A program made the position numbers and the translations under genes. The notes under the pieces are model-generated. The model did not search any database. It was not told where the DNA came from and saw nothing but the letters and a program-made list of their open reading frames with translations. From Albugo candida (lineage: Eukaryota > Oomycota > Peronosporomycetes > Albuginales > Albuginaceae), in assembly GCA_905220665.1 (NCBI GenBank), contig CAJNAR010000145.1, positions 186,001 through 250,000 of the forward strand: a stretch of 64,000 bases of DNA, in the 5' to 3' direction. Shown here piece by piece: positions 44,474 through 55,533 of this stretch (the stretch's first letter is position 1; every line of letters begins with the position of its first letter).

Positions 44474-46588
44474 ATGTCAACCGATGTAAATGTCAAAGTG
44501 GTGGTCCGATGCCGTCCGATGAATACAAGAGAGACTCAATTAGGCGCAAAATGTGTCGTGAGTGTGGAGGACAATCATTCCATACGAATTCAGTCGCCTT
44601 CAAGTTCGGAAAATGGCTCATCACCCAAACCAAGTGGAGATGGAGCACTCGATGCCGGCACTAAGTTGTTCACGTTCGATCACGCCTACTTTATCGATTC
44701 CACGCAAGAAGAAGTGTACAATGACGTTGCAAAGAGTATCATTGATCAAGCCCTGCAAGGATTTAATGGAACAATATTTGCATATGGACAAACCGGATCT
44801 GGAAAAACGCATACAATGATGGGATCCAGCGATGATTTGGGCATTGTCCCTCGAATGTATAAGGATCTATTTGATCGCATACGTGAGGCTCGTGGCACTC
44901 ATGAGGCGCCACAACCGCTCTCTACTATTAGTATACAGTATCTCGTGACTGTTTCGTATTTGGAGATATACAATGAGATTTTAAAAGATCTGTTGAGTCC
45001 CACGGAAAAAATCCTGAAAATTCGAGAACATCCTGATCTCGGAATATACGTGGACAATTTGGCAGAGTTAGTGGTAAAAGAACCAAACGATGTTGCAAGA
45101 CTACTGCAGCAAGGGAACAAAATTCGTCAAGTTGCAGCAACACAGATGAATGAGTCAAGTTCTCGATCTCATAGCTGTTTCACCATCAAAGTGTTATCGA
45201 AAAAGGAAGAATTTGTGAATGGAATCAACAAAGAAACGACCATGACAGCAAAGATCAATTTGGTGGATCTAGCAGGTTCCGAACGTGCTTCCAAGACTGG
45301 AGCTTCTGGTGACAGACTAAAAGAGGGCGCGGCAATTAATAAGAGCCTCAGTGCACTTGGAAACGTCATCACTATGCTTACAGATCGGTCCAAGAAGAAA
45401 CAACATGTGCCTTATCGCGACTCTAAGCTCACTCGCTTATTGCAAGAATCGCTGGGGGGAAATTCGTTAACGGTTATGATAGCTGCTATCTCACCAGCAG
45501 ATGACAATTACGACGAAACCTTGACGACACTTCAGTACGCAACCCGAGCCAAAGCAATCAAAAATGCAACGAAACGGAATGAAGATATCAATGAGCGGTT
45601 AATTCGTGAGTTAAGAGAAGAAATTGAAAGATTGAGACAAGTTGTGGCCCGACCCGTTTCGGCAAGCGAAGAAATGAATAATCCAATTAGAAACGCCGAA
45701 ATCGTTCTGCAAATGGAAGAGAAGATTGCTAATCTGGAACGTGTAAAGCAGGAGTCGTGGGAAGAAAGGCAGCGATTGGCCGCTTTGTTTGAGCAGGAAA
45801 GACAAGCCAATTTGCGAAATGATCAAAACATACTCGGGTACATGGAAATCGTAAAAGAGGAAAAACTTCAACTGTTGCATAATATCAAGAAATTACAGCT
45901 TGAGAAAGCGCACTTTACAAAGCAAGTTCAACTATCAAAGGAGCAGTATGTAATCCACAAGAACGAGCTACAAAAAGAGGTGACGGCGTTTCAAGTTCGG
46001 CGAAATGAAACACTGTTCACAACCGAAGAGAAGCAAGATCGGATGAGGGAGATTGAGGTTAAAAAGCAATGCGTACTTAGTGATCGTGAGCAGCTTGGGA
46101 AACTGAGGGAGGCTTTGGTGGAGTGTGAGCGTCAGATAATGCAAGCAGAAGCGGATTTAGTCACAAAAGGAAGTTTACTGAATGAAAATGAGATTTTACG
46201 AAAAGCGATTCAGGATGACGAGCGTGTAAAAATGAATGCGGAACGAGAAGAATTCTTACAGCGAACGACACAAGAAGAGAGAATGGAGTTACGCTCAAAA
46301 TTGATGAAAGAAAGGATAAAATTTAAAGTACTGTTAAGTGCCGCCAAAGAGAAAGAACAAAAGCTGATAGAGGAAATTGAGAATCAGAAAATTGAAGCTG
46401 AGGAGCGACTGATTCGTATTCAATCGGAACACCGACAATGGAAGCAACATGTAACTCGTGAACTATCACAAAAGTTTACCAGTCTCAGCGAATCTTTTGA
46501 ATCCGAATACAGCCAATTGGAGACAAAGTATCTTCGCGCCGTTGCGCTGTTGCGGCAATTGCATAGCGACATGTCGACGAATCTGTGA
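44474..46588 (+). CDS. Kinesin motor protein (kinesin-2/3-like N-terminal motor)
   Basis: This is a single exon of 704 residues. Motor domain about 1-365: VKVVVRCRP, P-loop AYGQTGSGKTHTM, switch I NESSSRSH, switch II LVDLAGSERASKTGA, HVPYRDSKLTRLLQ and NYDETLTTLQYATRAK. The neck is followed by about 320 residues of coiled coil (RELREEIERLRQVV onward). No FHA or PH domain is seen, so a short kinesin-3 or kinesin-2 type is most likely. All ATPase motifs are intact. It walks on microtubules; the cargo is unknown. SPC25 follows 69 bases downstream on the same strand, with no evidence of functional linkage. Confidence 0.93.
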   Translation: MSTDVNVKVVVRCRPMNTRETQLGAKCVVSVEDNHSIRIQSPSSSENGSSPKPSGDGALDAGTKLFTFDHAYFIDSTQEEVYNDVAKSIIDQALQGFNGTIFAYGQTGSGKTHTMMGSSDDLGIVPRMYKDLFDRIREARGTHEAPQPLSTISIQYLVTVSYLEIYNEILKDLLSPTEKILKIREHPDLGIYVDNLAELVVKEPNDVARLLQQGNKIRQVAATQMNESSSRSHSCFTIKVLSKKEEFVNGINKETTMTAKINLVDLAGSERASKTGASGDRLKEGAAINKSLSALGNVITMLTDRSKKKQHVPYRDSKLTRLLQESLGGNSLTVMIAAISPADDNYDETLTTLQYATRAKAIKNATKRNEDINERLIRELREEIERLRQVVARPVSASEEMNNPIRNAEIVLQMEEKIANLERVKQESWEERQRLAALFEQERQANLRNDQNILGYMEIVKEEKLQLLHNIKKLQLEKAHFTKQVQLSKEQYVIHKNELQKEVTAFQVRRNETLFTTEEKQDRMREIEVKKQCVLSDREQLGKLREALVECERQIMQAEADLVTKGSLLNENEILRKAIQDDERVKMNAEREEFLQRTTQEERMELRSKLMKERIKFKVLLSAAKEKEQKLIEEIENQKIEAEERLIRIQSEHRQWKQHVTRELSQKFTSLSESFESEYSQLETKYLRAVALLRQLHSDMSTNL

Positions 46589-46657
46589 AGCAGATTCTCA
46601 GATCTGAGATTTTCTGACTCTGCAGGGGACTACTAATAAGGATAAGTGGAAAGCAGA

Positions 46658-47552
46658 ATGGCGGGACCAGAATTGGACATTGATGGCTTTTTAGCCAAAC
46701 TTGTGGCAACTAGACAAGAAATGGAACGATGGATAGAGATAAAGAAGAAACAGCTACAAACGCAAAAGCGCGCTTTTTCTGTTGATATGCAACAAAAGGA
46801 AAAAGATCAACGGGAAGCTCAGATGTATCAAACTCAATTAGACCATCAGCAGGAATCTACCATAAAGCGTATGTCAACACGGGAATGCCCAAAAGAAGTG
46901 AACACTTATCACTCCGATGTAGAATGCACTGAGAAAGAAAATGTGTTGCGTGAGAATCAGTTCGAAATTGAACTCTTACAGTCCGAGAAAGCCAAAAAGG
47001 AACCAGTTTTACGTCAATTATTCGAGTACAACCAGCTAGAAAATGAAAAGTTGCAGGCTTTATTAAACGGTACAATAGTGCTAATAGTCTTTTTCTTGTC
47101 TAAAGGCTTTCCATCGACAGACGCAACCGTTCAAAAGCAGAAACAACAGCAGCAGCTGGAGGAATTAGAACGCGGCTTACGAATGTATCAGCGTCTTGGG
47201 CTATTTTTCGATCATGATGGAGGTACGAGATTCAGTAGCTAGCGTTGCACTCAATATCCAATTTGAATTTTCTTCGCTTTAGCGGATAAAATCATGGTTC
47301 GCTTCACCCAAATTGATCGGAAAGAGCCTCAGCGTCAGTTTTTTTGCCGTGTTCGCATTCACCCACACAACGATCAGTTTATTGGTACCTTTTCACTCGA
47401 CTACCGGCTTTCATTAACGATCTTTGTTTATAGTGGACGACTGTACACCTCCGATACCCAATCTTGCTGTAATGGTCAAAGAGCTGAATGCTAATGGCGA
47501 TCTTTCTTACTTTATTCGACGTATGCGGAGGGAATTTAAGCAATTGATTTAG
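46658..47552 (+). CDS. SPC25: Kinetochore protein SPC25 homologue (Ndc80 complex)
   Basis: Exons 46658-47222, 47283-47384 and 47434-47552 join in phase. The N-part is a long coiled coil (MERWIEIKKKQLQTQK onward). The C-terminal globular domain reads LGLFFDHDG / ADKIMVRFTQIDRKEPQRQF / VDDCTPPIPNLAVMV, KELNANGDLSYFIRRMRREF, the SPC25 RWD-fold pattern. It pairs with SPC24 to dock the Ndc80 complex on the inner kinetochore. The start at 46658 is the first ATG; a GTG 12 bases upstream is in frame. A 36-base stretch after LQALLN (GTACAATAG...TCTAAAG) has intron-like ends, is a multiple of three and stop-free; the protein is about 261 residues if retained, 249 if spliced. Confidence 0.85.
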
Positions 47553-47558
47553 TTATTA

Positions 47559-48188
47559 TCAGATACGCTGACGCTTCTTTTCGCTTCGATTCTCAGCACC
47601 ATAACGGGGTGACAAATTGCCGCTGGAAGATTCGGACAATGGTTGCGGTCCAATAAACGTGCTTTCTTGCTCGTTTTGCCGCTTTTCCACCGCTTTCGAT
47701 TGCTTTACTCCCGACAAACATTCTTCAGGAATGCACCCAGATCTTCTGAGAAGTAATTCCCGTCGCTCCTTCAGCTTGTTCGCTGTGTCAGTAACTGATT
47801 CGCATTGAGGAGCGTATTGGATATTTAACAAACTGCCATAGAAAGATTTCTTCCCTCCTCGTGCTTTTGCAAAACGGGCATTCGTCACTGTTTCATATTT
47901 TATCCAAACGGTGTCTGTGTACTTAACGGTAAATTCGCGGTCTGCCGCGTCGCTTTCTTGTAACGCTGTGATAAATTTGTCGCGATCACTGATATGATCG
48001 AGAACGTGATGTTCACAAATTGTTCCAAACTCGCGAAATCTTTCTATCAATTCTGGTAGAACGCCAACGGATGGTATATTGCTGACGACAATGTACCTAG
48101 ACTCGTGATTTACAGTATACACACAGACATTTCGATCCGATCGATCGTGTCTAACACGCATTTCGATGACACAAATGGATATCAACAT
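47559..48188 (-). CDS. RBM48: RBM48-like RNA-binding protein
   Basis: The protein has 209 residues in one exon. The RRM-like domain carries RBM48 blocks: VYTVNHESRYIVVSNIPSVG, LPELIERFREFGTI, VWIKYETVTNARFAKARGGK and FYGSLLNIQYAPQCESV, then TANKLKERRELLLRR. In animals and plants RBM48 works with ARMC7 in the U12-type (minor) spliceosome, so its presence suggests that this organism retains minor introns. The C-tail is polar with a basic end (KKRQRI). Its stop lies only six bases from the stop of the convergent SPC25 gene. Confidence 0.88.
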   Translation of the reverse strand: MLISICVIEMRVRHDRSDRNVCVYTVNHESRYIVVSNIPSVGVLPELIERFREFGTICEHHVLDHISDRDKFITALQESDAADREFTVKYTDTVWIKYETVTNARFAKARGGKKSFYGSLLNIQYAPQCESVTDTANKLKERRELLLRRSGCIPEECLSGVKQSKAVEKRQNEQESTFIGPQPLSESSSGNLSPRYGAENRSEKKRQRI

Positions 48189-48231
48189 TCACAGGTTATT
48201 AACATAGATAAACCGCGCAATATATAAATAA

Positions 48232-49198
48232 CTAAGCATTGCTAAGCACTTGATTCTCTTTGCCCAAATTACTCGCAGTTCGCGCTCGATGTAATTCAGT
48301 TCCAATGATTTGGTCACCCTTCAGGTTGTTTGCATTCCATCGGACATCGGTATTTTTCATCGTGGAAAGACTGTCCTCATGATTTTGTTCTCGAGATACT
48401 TGGCCTTCTCGTGGAGTTCGATCGTCTTCTATCCCTGCCAGAGATCTTCGAATAGCCTCCATCAGCATCAATTGTTCGAGGTAGGATGAATCTCGCAAAC
48501 TCGAACTTGCAGAAAGTTCGGTATCCACAGAAACCGACGAAAGACAATTATTACGCAATTGAGTTCGAAACTCTTGATGAAATAGTTCTCGATCGGCGAC
48601 CGTCGCCACTTGAGTGCAATCAAGCGGGTTCGCTGAATTGTTCGCTGGAGTTTCCTACACAAACCTGTGAAAATGATTCTACATGACAATTGGCTATAAT
48701 CCTACCTGGTCGGTTCCCTTCTGTTTATGAGATGCAGCTATGAGAACACTTGAACCGAGTGCTCGAAAGTGTACGGTAAAGCCATCATGATTGCAAAATG
48801 GACAGCACACGCGTTTCTTCGGAGGCTTTAATTGCAGATAACACTCGGAGCACACTGATTTCTTGCAGCAGGTCGAAGTATTCAGTGCTTTTGGGTAATA
48901 CTACACGAAAATCTCATCAGCAAAGAAACACTTATGTCACAATCGTTGCTCACCAACAAACATATCGGACACTCTTCTGTATACACACAATCATCATTCT
49001 CTTTTCCGGGAATCCGTGGCGCAAGTTTTTCTTCCATTATAAGCTTTCGTACCGACTTTGAGTCCCACGGGCAAGATGCATATAACCTGTCAGATTGCGC
49101 TCAGAAGCGCCTGAAAAGCGTGCAAATACCACGTACCCTGTTGATCGTGTATACTTGAGTAGATTGCAGGTCGACATATTTGATTTTGCATTGCCCAT
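48232..49198 (-). CDS. SIP5/DA2-like RING-type protein with N-myristoylation start
   Basis: Four exons give about 270 residues: 49137-49198 (MGNAKSNMS ..., a typical myristoylation site), then the block LYASCPWDSKSVRKLIMEEK with LAPRIPGKEN and TEECPICLL, then YYPKALNTSTCCKKSVCSEC and VCCPFCNHDGFTVHF, then the tail. The spliced C-x2-C...CC-x4-C-x2-C...C-x2-C cluster is the atypical RING of yeast Sip5 and plant DA2 ubiquitin ligases. The C-tail has LEQLMLMEAIRRSLAG, an amphipathic UIM-like helix. Likely a membrane-associated ubiquitin ligase; substrate unknown. The spliced RING motif crosses the second intron, so unspliced frames hide it. Confidence 0.85.
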
Positions 49199-49503
49199 GG
49201 TGAAATAAAAGTGGTGTTAAATCGTCTCGGATTCCCGACAGTTGCACAATGTCACGACCCTTCTCGTATTACGATAATAACAGATACAGCTCAATGACTA
49301 TTAAGAATTACATCAATAGACGAAATTGATGGAAGGAAGTTTGGGGACGATGGACGTATGGACGTCTATAATGACAAATGACTTTCCCATGTCGATGATC
49401 GGCAGCCACCAGCTGGAAATGATGAACGTCGAGCGATTCCATGAAGATAGCAAGTTATGTTCGATCCATAACCGTTAAGCGATCTTTAAGCGTTCACTGA
49501 GAA
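49199..49503. other. Shared upstream region of two divergent genes
   Basis: About 300 bases separate the starts of the SIP5/DA2-like gene (minus) and the TMEM185-like gene (plus). It should contain both promoters; no clear motif was recognised. Confidence 0.4.
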
Positions 49504-51058
49504 ATGAATGGACGCGGAATGGAGTACGACAGTTTTGCGCAAAGGGCAGAGTCGTCTCCACTCTTACGCGCATTGCAGACTACGTACGAGACAGAGGAAA
49601 ATCACTTTTATGACAGTAATGAGCTGGAGAATGGTACACTATTTATCCTCTATAGAAGGCTCTTACTATATAATTGTGTTTACAGAGTTGGACCAAACAC
49701 TCTACTCGATCGACCCGTCGACGCCAAACTCGAGCGAACATCGGGACAGCGCGTTTTCGTATAAAAGTCCAGTGATATTCGCGGAAAAAGCATTAGGAGC
49801 TATACTTCATGGCGCATTACTTTACGCGTTGTGTTGTATTATTGGCATTGCATTCATATCACTCAAATTTGAAGGATTATTAGGCAATCGAGTCAATTGG
49901 TATATCGTCTTCCTACCGTTTTGGGGTGCCAATGTGCTGATTATAATCGCGCATTTTCTTTCCTTCCGACATGCGAAAAAATTGCGTCAATGGGCCGAAG
50001 TGGAAACTATGGAGAATGAGCCTTTGTTACCTCTTTTACGTCGTGTGATGATGATTTATTCCATCAGTGTTCCGTTGACCGGCTTGCTTTTTTGGTGCGA
50101 ATTAGCGTTCTGCTTACAGCTGTCCAATGAAGGAAAAACGAGCTTTTACTTTTGTTACGTTCCGCTGATGCTCATCCAATTGGCTTTTGTCGCTCGTTAT
50201 ATGCTCTGTTTTGCGCACAGCTCACTCCCAGTAATACTAGGTGCTTATTACAGCTGTTTTGAAACCTTATGTTTGTGCTTTTAGGCGGTTTGTTGGATGC
50301 TAAGCTTTGTTTTTACCCTTCTTTTGGGCTATCAAACCAGTACAGCGACCGCACGATTTCATGGAATTCCGAGTGTCAGGGAATCTATAGAGCATCCTCA
50401 AATCTTTCCGTTATCGTGGTGGACCGTATTGACTCCACTGCTCGCATTAGAAGCTTTAATGGCTTTGAATTTGGGCGTCATTTTGTACAACGAATTTTCA
50501 GGAATTTATCGTATGACAAAATGGCAATTATGTGCAGCTGTTCTGTATACTGTTGGTTTAATTATGATGATCACAGGACAACTCCTACTGCTCTTATATA
50601 AAATCGATATCAGATGGGGAACGTTCAATTTTCCTTCAGCGTGTGTGCTTCTCGGTATATTTGGTATTTGTATCGGTATATATACTGTTGGAAAACATCA
50701 CGTTAAGGTGTTAATGGCCACACGCGGTGGGGCTGTACCTGTTCCATTGACACGCACCAAGCAGGGATGGATCACTAATCACGCTATGGTTGAACACTGG
50801 AGCTTATTTGGCGAGATTTATCTAACAGCTTATGGTCTACGCAAACGACAGCACCATAAAGAGAGGCGTGTTCCCAGCCAAGTCGATTCATCTCGCGATC
50901 TCTTCTTGCGATGGCCTCTTTTGACAATTTTCACAAAGATGTTTCAGCGGTTTTCGAAGAAGCCAGATCCGGATGAATCACCAGATATATTGGCGCGACA
51001 GTATGGCGGTCGACGAACGTCTGGAATTTACAGCAATATATCGACCGAGTTTTGCTAA
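49504..51058 (+). CDS. TMEM185-like multi-pass membrane protein
   Basis: Exons 49504-49633, 49686-50230 and 50285-51058 give 482 residues. The N-tail is acidic and cytosolic-like (MNGRGMEYDSFAQRAE). About nine helices follow (LLYALCCIIGIAFISL, WYIVFLPFWGANVLIIIAHF, MMIYSISVPLTGLLFWCELA, FYFCYVPLMLIQLAFVARYM, CWMLSFVFTLLLGYQ, WWTVLTPLLALEALMALNLG, LCAAVLYTVGLIMMITGQLL and others), then a basic C-tail. The layout, including the wide W-rich helices and cytosolic ends, fits the TMEM185/Tmemb_185A family of unknown function. The second donor is GTAATA at 50231, the only one that keeps phase. Confidence 0.65.
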
Positions 51059-52645
51059 CATTCTTGCACGTTATATTAGTATAATGACAAATGGGAATGG
51101 TGTTGTTTTGGCGTTTAATTGCGCTTATCACAAAAGGTGTCGTTATTGAATGGGAAATAGAAGGGAAAGTTTCATACATTAACAACAGAACTGACATCAG
51201 TGAAGATATGAAAAGTTCGTGAAGGTTAAAATAGCGTTCAAGTAACTTAAATGTACAAAGTTCCGAATTCAAACTCTCTCCCACTCGCAGAAAGGGAATA
51301 TCAACAAAAATTGCTGCTTTCAGCGGTTTAAAACGAGACTGAGGTCGTTATTGAAAAGCCAGTCTGAAAATCGCAGTCAAAAGAAAGTGTCATAGGGTTC
51401 ACGCAACATAACAGTTTATCAGACGAGCAGATAGAGCACTGAAACGGTGACTTGTGCTGCTATTGTTACAAGAGGTTGCTAAGTTTGCTGCATTTTCTCT
51501 ATCAGTCATCATACTTGTTAGGTTACTTTTCTGAAGAATGCTCGTACATAGTCGCAACGATACTGTCACTCGTGAATTACGAGAGGAATGGTTGACTTTC
51601 AATGAGTCGGGCACTGTAAATCCGGAGCGCTATCATTGTGATGAAGTGTTGATCATTTGCGGTGAAATTTGTCGATTATCACTTGCTATCCAAATCTACA
51701 ATGCAAAACTATCAAAGTTCTTGCTTTACCAGCACGAGATACAGCGCCATCAATCTTTCAGTAAAAACTGCGCACTGGTAGTATTCACCTACCCGATTTA
51801 ACAGAACGACTCTACACTTAACCGAGTCTTTCGAGGACTCCTTATACATAGATAAAGCAGACACGTGTCAGCTCCAATACTAACTACGTAATCTGATCCA
51901 CGTAATTGCACGTTGAGGAGACGTTATTTTGCCTGCTGCTGAGCAAAATACTCTAATCGTTCGCATTAGCTGTCGCACTTCCAAATGACTTTGGTCAAAT
52001 TGTCCTAGATTCTACGCAAGCAACCACTCGCTGCGGCGATCTCAAACTGAAACAATCCAATGACAGGATGTTCACCGGAATCAGATCTAACACATGCTCT
52101 ATCGAGTGGCAGTCAATTACATTGCAAGAGAGACTGCCTTATTCTCTCCAGTACTCCGTCAGATGAGCAGCTGCTACAGCCTTCGCCGACGTTCTATTAT
52201 AAAAGATGCAGTACCCCACTTTTTACAAACTCATTCTATGTATAGTTGCCATCTGTTACTCGTCGATCATTTCTCGCAGCATTTCACTCGTATTCTTTTT
52301 CATGCGTGACCCATGTAATCGTTTTGATTGGCTCCAAATCATGTTAAAAGACTGAGACATGCAAATCCACTGAACTGCTGCTTTGTCTATGCACGACCCA
52401 CTCCGGCATTGTTCCCGCATTGTAGACATTCGTGCATTGTGACTGGACGTTCGGAAAGTGCCGTCGCGTTGCTGTCACCGTACCCTCTTGTGTCATTGGG
52501 ACTTTGCAATTGTCGCAGTCATTTGTTTTTATACAGAACGAAAAAAGCTCAAGTTAGGATAATCACAAATCGTCTTTCTTTATTAGAAGAGCTACAACTT
52601 CACATTCATAGAAGAACACTCTTGAGTACTCACCATTAAAAGACA
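51059..52645. other. About 1.6 kb without a recognised gene
   Basis: Frames at 51538-51801 and 52328-52639 on plus are open but lack motifs. The region before 52646 probably carries the promoter and a 5' UTR of the phosphodiesterase. Nothing else is recognised. Confidence 0.4.
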
Positions 52646-54232
52646 ATGGATACGCCCACTAAGGAATTTACAAGCGAGCTCCTGTACAGCAAATCCAGAT
52701 CAACGTCTACGTCGACCGACTACATGGATTCAGTAGGATACGGATTGGAGTGTCCGCACACTTGGTTGCCCCTTTCCAAGTCGCGATCCAGTTTGGATAT
52801 TACACACAACAGCACCGACGTTTTTCTATCGCGAAGAAAATCCCTTCAGTCGTTCCCACAGTCAGCGACACTACTGACTCAAGTACCGAACAATGTATCG
52901 TGGTTTCAAGTAAACAGCGTCTCATCGACTGAGTTTACCGGTTTTCAAACGTGGGCGTTCAATTCAAAGCTGTTGAAAGAATGTATGCATCAATCCGCTC
53001 CCAATTTACTGCCTTATCAATCCAAGCTTTCGGACTTGAAAGGTCGGAATGCAGCTTCTCTGACGGATTCTTTATCGTGGGAGGAGTTGTGTGACGAGCA
53101 AGTGGTCGAAGAGGAAGCAGCAACTTGGAATAAAAATGAGCTTTTATTATCATGTGGACCACAGAAAAGAACACGTGATCAAATTAGTAGCTCTTCCAAG
53201 CTCGGTGATCCGTCTATTATTCGAATTTGCCAAAAGCTTGAGGTCGATCAACAACACATCCAGCAGGTCGTTGAGATTGTGAATGTGCAAATTGGAACAC
53301 GTGAGATGAATATGCCTCAATTAGCGTCGCTTTTGGGTGATCAATTATTCCCATTTCTTGGTATTCTGGCATTTGAGGATCTGGACCTAATGAACGACTA
53401 TGTCGATCAAGAAGCTTTGGTGAATCTCTTTAGACACATTCAAGGTCGTTATATGGCCGAAAACCCGTTTCACAACGCATGTCACGCGGCTGATGTGATG
53501 CACACTATGTACACGCTTTTAGCATCGACAAATCTTCGGACAAGGATCAGCCCACACATGCATGTGGCCGCAATATTGGCGTCTGTGATGCACGACATCG
53601 AGCATGTGGGGCTAACAAACGACTTTCTCGTAAAAAGCGACCACACAATAGCAAAAAAATACGTCTCCAAGAGCCCTATGGAAACGATGCACGCCAACCT
53701 CGCGAATTCCTTACTGCGTGATGAAAAGTTCCCATTATTGGATCGATTTTCAATCAATCAGCGTGAAGAAATTATCCAAGCGGTCGAAGAGACCATTCTG
53801 TCAACAGCACTTTGCTCGCAGCAGGAGATGTTAAAACAGGTGCGCGAAATGGATTTCAGTAGCAGAAATGCAAATCCGCTTGCTTTCAAATCGCAATTAT
53901 GTTTACTTCGGCTTGTTCTTCATGTTAGCGATATTGGACAGACCATGAAACCATTTGCAATTCACCGAATGTGGTCTGAGCGATTGAATGAGGAGAATTT
54001 TCTACAAGGCGATATGGACAGAAAACTACGCCTTAGTATCACATCTACATGCTGTGATCGTAGAAGATGGGATCATAAACAATTTTGTGACTCGCAAATC
54101 GATTTTTTGCATGCATTCGCTTTGCCGGCTATTCAGACACTTGATGACATCCCGTGGATGCATGTAGACGCATACGTCAGAGGAATCAAAGAGAATATTG
54201 CGCAATGGAGGCGCTGCAGTATTGAATGCTAG
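52646..54232 (+). CDS. 3',5'-cyclic nucleotide phosphodiesterase
   Basis: The protein has 528 residues in one exon. The N-terminal 190 are Ser-rich and disordered. The catalytic domain runs from about 210 to 510 and carries class I PDE metal-site motifs: PFHNACHAADVMHTMY, ASVMHDIEHVGLTNDFLV (family HDxxHxGxxN) and RLVLHVSDIGQTMKPF (family LHxADI), with MWSERLNEENFLQGD. The metal ligands His, His, Asp, Asp are all visible; the second-site 'AD' is SD here. It hydrolyses cAMP and/or cGMP in the cytosol; specificity cannot be told. No GAF or membrane segment is present. Confidence 0.9.
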   Translation: MDTPTKEFTSELLYSKSRSTSTSTDYMDSVGYGLECPHTWLPLSKSRSSLDITHNSTDVFLSRRKSLQSFPQSATLLTQVPNNVSWFQVNSVSSTEFTGFQTWAFNSKLLKECMHQSAPNLLPYQSKLSDLKGRNAASLTDSLSWEELCDEQVVEEEAATWNKNELLLSCGPQKRTRDQISSSSKLGDPSIIRICQKLEVDQQHIQQVVEIVNVQIGTREMNMPQLASLLGDQLFPFLGILAFEDLDLMNDYVDQEALVNLFRHIQGRYMAENPFHNACHAADVMHTMYTLLASTNLRTRISPHMHVAAILASVMHDIEHVGLTNDFLVKSDHTIAKKYVSKSPMETMHANLANSLLRDEKFPLLDRFSINQREEIIQAVEETILSTALCSQQEMLKQVREMDFSSRNANPLAFKSQLCLLRLVLHVSDIGQTMKPFAIHRMWSERLNEENFLQGDMDRKLRLSITSTCCDRRRWDHKQFCDSQIDFLHAFALPAIQTLDDIPWMHVDAYVRGIKENIAQWRRCSIEC

Positions 54233-54366
54233 CGAGAAATAGTTTATAATAATAAATGAATGACGAAATGTCGTTGATGTCTCCGTGAATGACCCAAATA
54301 ATAGCCGGTGGAGAAGACCGTTAATCGGCAGATTTGTTCTTTTTTTCCGATACGTTCTCTCTCACA

Positions 54367-55449
54367 ATGTCGGAAGATGAAGACACGAGTGAGAAGTTTG
54401 TGTATGTGGCGACTCAATCGAACAGCTGTTCCTCGTTGGAAAGTCTCCAAAGTGCTTCGTCAGAGTGCTGTTCGGACAACAACGAATTGGAACGAGCGTC
54501 AGCGTCTACTGGAAGCGACGATGATGAAGCTGAAATGGTTGAAGGATTCCAGGGGATGCGTGTCGAAGAGACCACGGAAATGAACCTTGCGTTCGTGAGG
54601 ATAGATTATGATGACAATAAGACGATACAAGATCTGAATTCGATGAAAATCGGGGATAGCCAGGAAGCCGGTCCTGAATGTCCAGTATGCTTGCGAAGCT
54701 TCAGCAGCATATTGGCATTCTCGAATCACGCTGAGAATAATAGACCTTGTTTCGTATCTCAATTGGAGAGTGCATTTTCTTGTGTAGAGTGTGAAGAGAG
54801 ATTTCTTCGTCTTGGAGATTGGGTATTACACATGAATGAAGACCATGGGAGGGTACAACGAGCCGATCAGAATTATCAATCCAAACGATATTTGTGCTTG
54901 GAATGCGGTTTTGTTGGCGAGTCGCAAGCTTTGAAAAGTCAACACGTGCGTACAACGGGTCATAAAAGATTTGACACGGGTCCATATCGATGCTCTGATT
55001 GTGAAAAAGAATTTCAATCGGTGGAAGGTTTGTTGTCTCATATGCGCGCCAAAAACCATAAATGGAGACTTTCACAAAACCAATCGAGAGAATGCCGTCT
55101 TTGTGGGAAAAAATTCAAATCTGTATCTGCGTTGGACAACCATTCCACATCGAAACATGGGGCGAAGCTACCGGCAGCAGGCGAGAAAGAATGGATCTGT
55201 TCTGTTTGCGGACGCGCTGATTTCGCCACAGAGAAAGCATTGCAAGCTCATATGAGCAATCCTGGTAAGCAGCACACAATTCGAGAAAATCCATGTTCAT
55301 GTCCGCCGAATAAATTGCGTGTGGTGCGAGCACATCGTACCTCGGACGGATTCATCTACAAAGCGATCATCAAATGCTCCAGATGTCATCGATTCCCAGT
55401 GACTATCCCGTTGCCAGCAGATCGAGCAATGGCTGTTCGAGATGCGTAA
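54367..55449 (+). CDS. C2H2 zinc-finger protein with six finger-like units
   Basis: The protein has 360 residues from the ATG at 54367. An acidic Ser-rich N-part (to about 110) is followed by CPVCLRSFSSILAFSNH, CVECEERFLRLGDWVLH, CLECGFVGESQALKSQH, CSDCEKEFQSVEGLLSH, CRLCGKKFKSVSALDNH and CSVCGRADFATEKALQAH. The second and later units have the usual C-x2-C...H-x(3-5)-H/C spacing; the first ends with Cys. Links are irregular, so this is not a tandem DNA-binding array of the Krueppel type; some fingers may bind RNA or protein. The tail has two further CxxC-like pairs (CSCPP, CSRC). It is convergent with the RhoGEF gene. Confidence 0.82.
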   Translation: MSEDEDTSEKFVYVATQSNSCSSLESLQSASSECCSDNNELERASASTGSDDDEAEMVEGFQGMRVEETTEMNLAFVRIDYDDNKTIQDLNSMKIGDSQEAGPECPVCLRSFSSILAFSNHAENNRPCFVSQLESAFSCVECEERFLRLGDWVLHMNEDHGRVQRADQNYQSKRYLCLECGFVGESQALKSQHVRTTGHKRFDTGPYRCSDCEKEFQSVEGLLSHMRAKNHKWRLSQNQSRECRLCGKKFKSVSALDNHSTSKHGAKLPAAGEKEWICSVCGRADFATEKALQAHMSNPGKQHTIRENPCSCPPNKLRVVRAHRTSDGFIYKAIIKCSRCHRFPVTIPLPADRAMAVRDA

Positions 55450-55533
55450 AGTAAAGTTTAATGAATTGTTGTGCTTCTGATGCGTCCATAAATAAGGTCG
55501 ACTGCTTTTGCTGGAAATGTTTCAGTATTTGTT

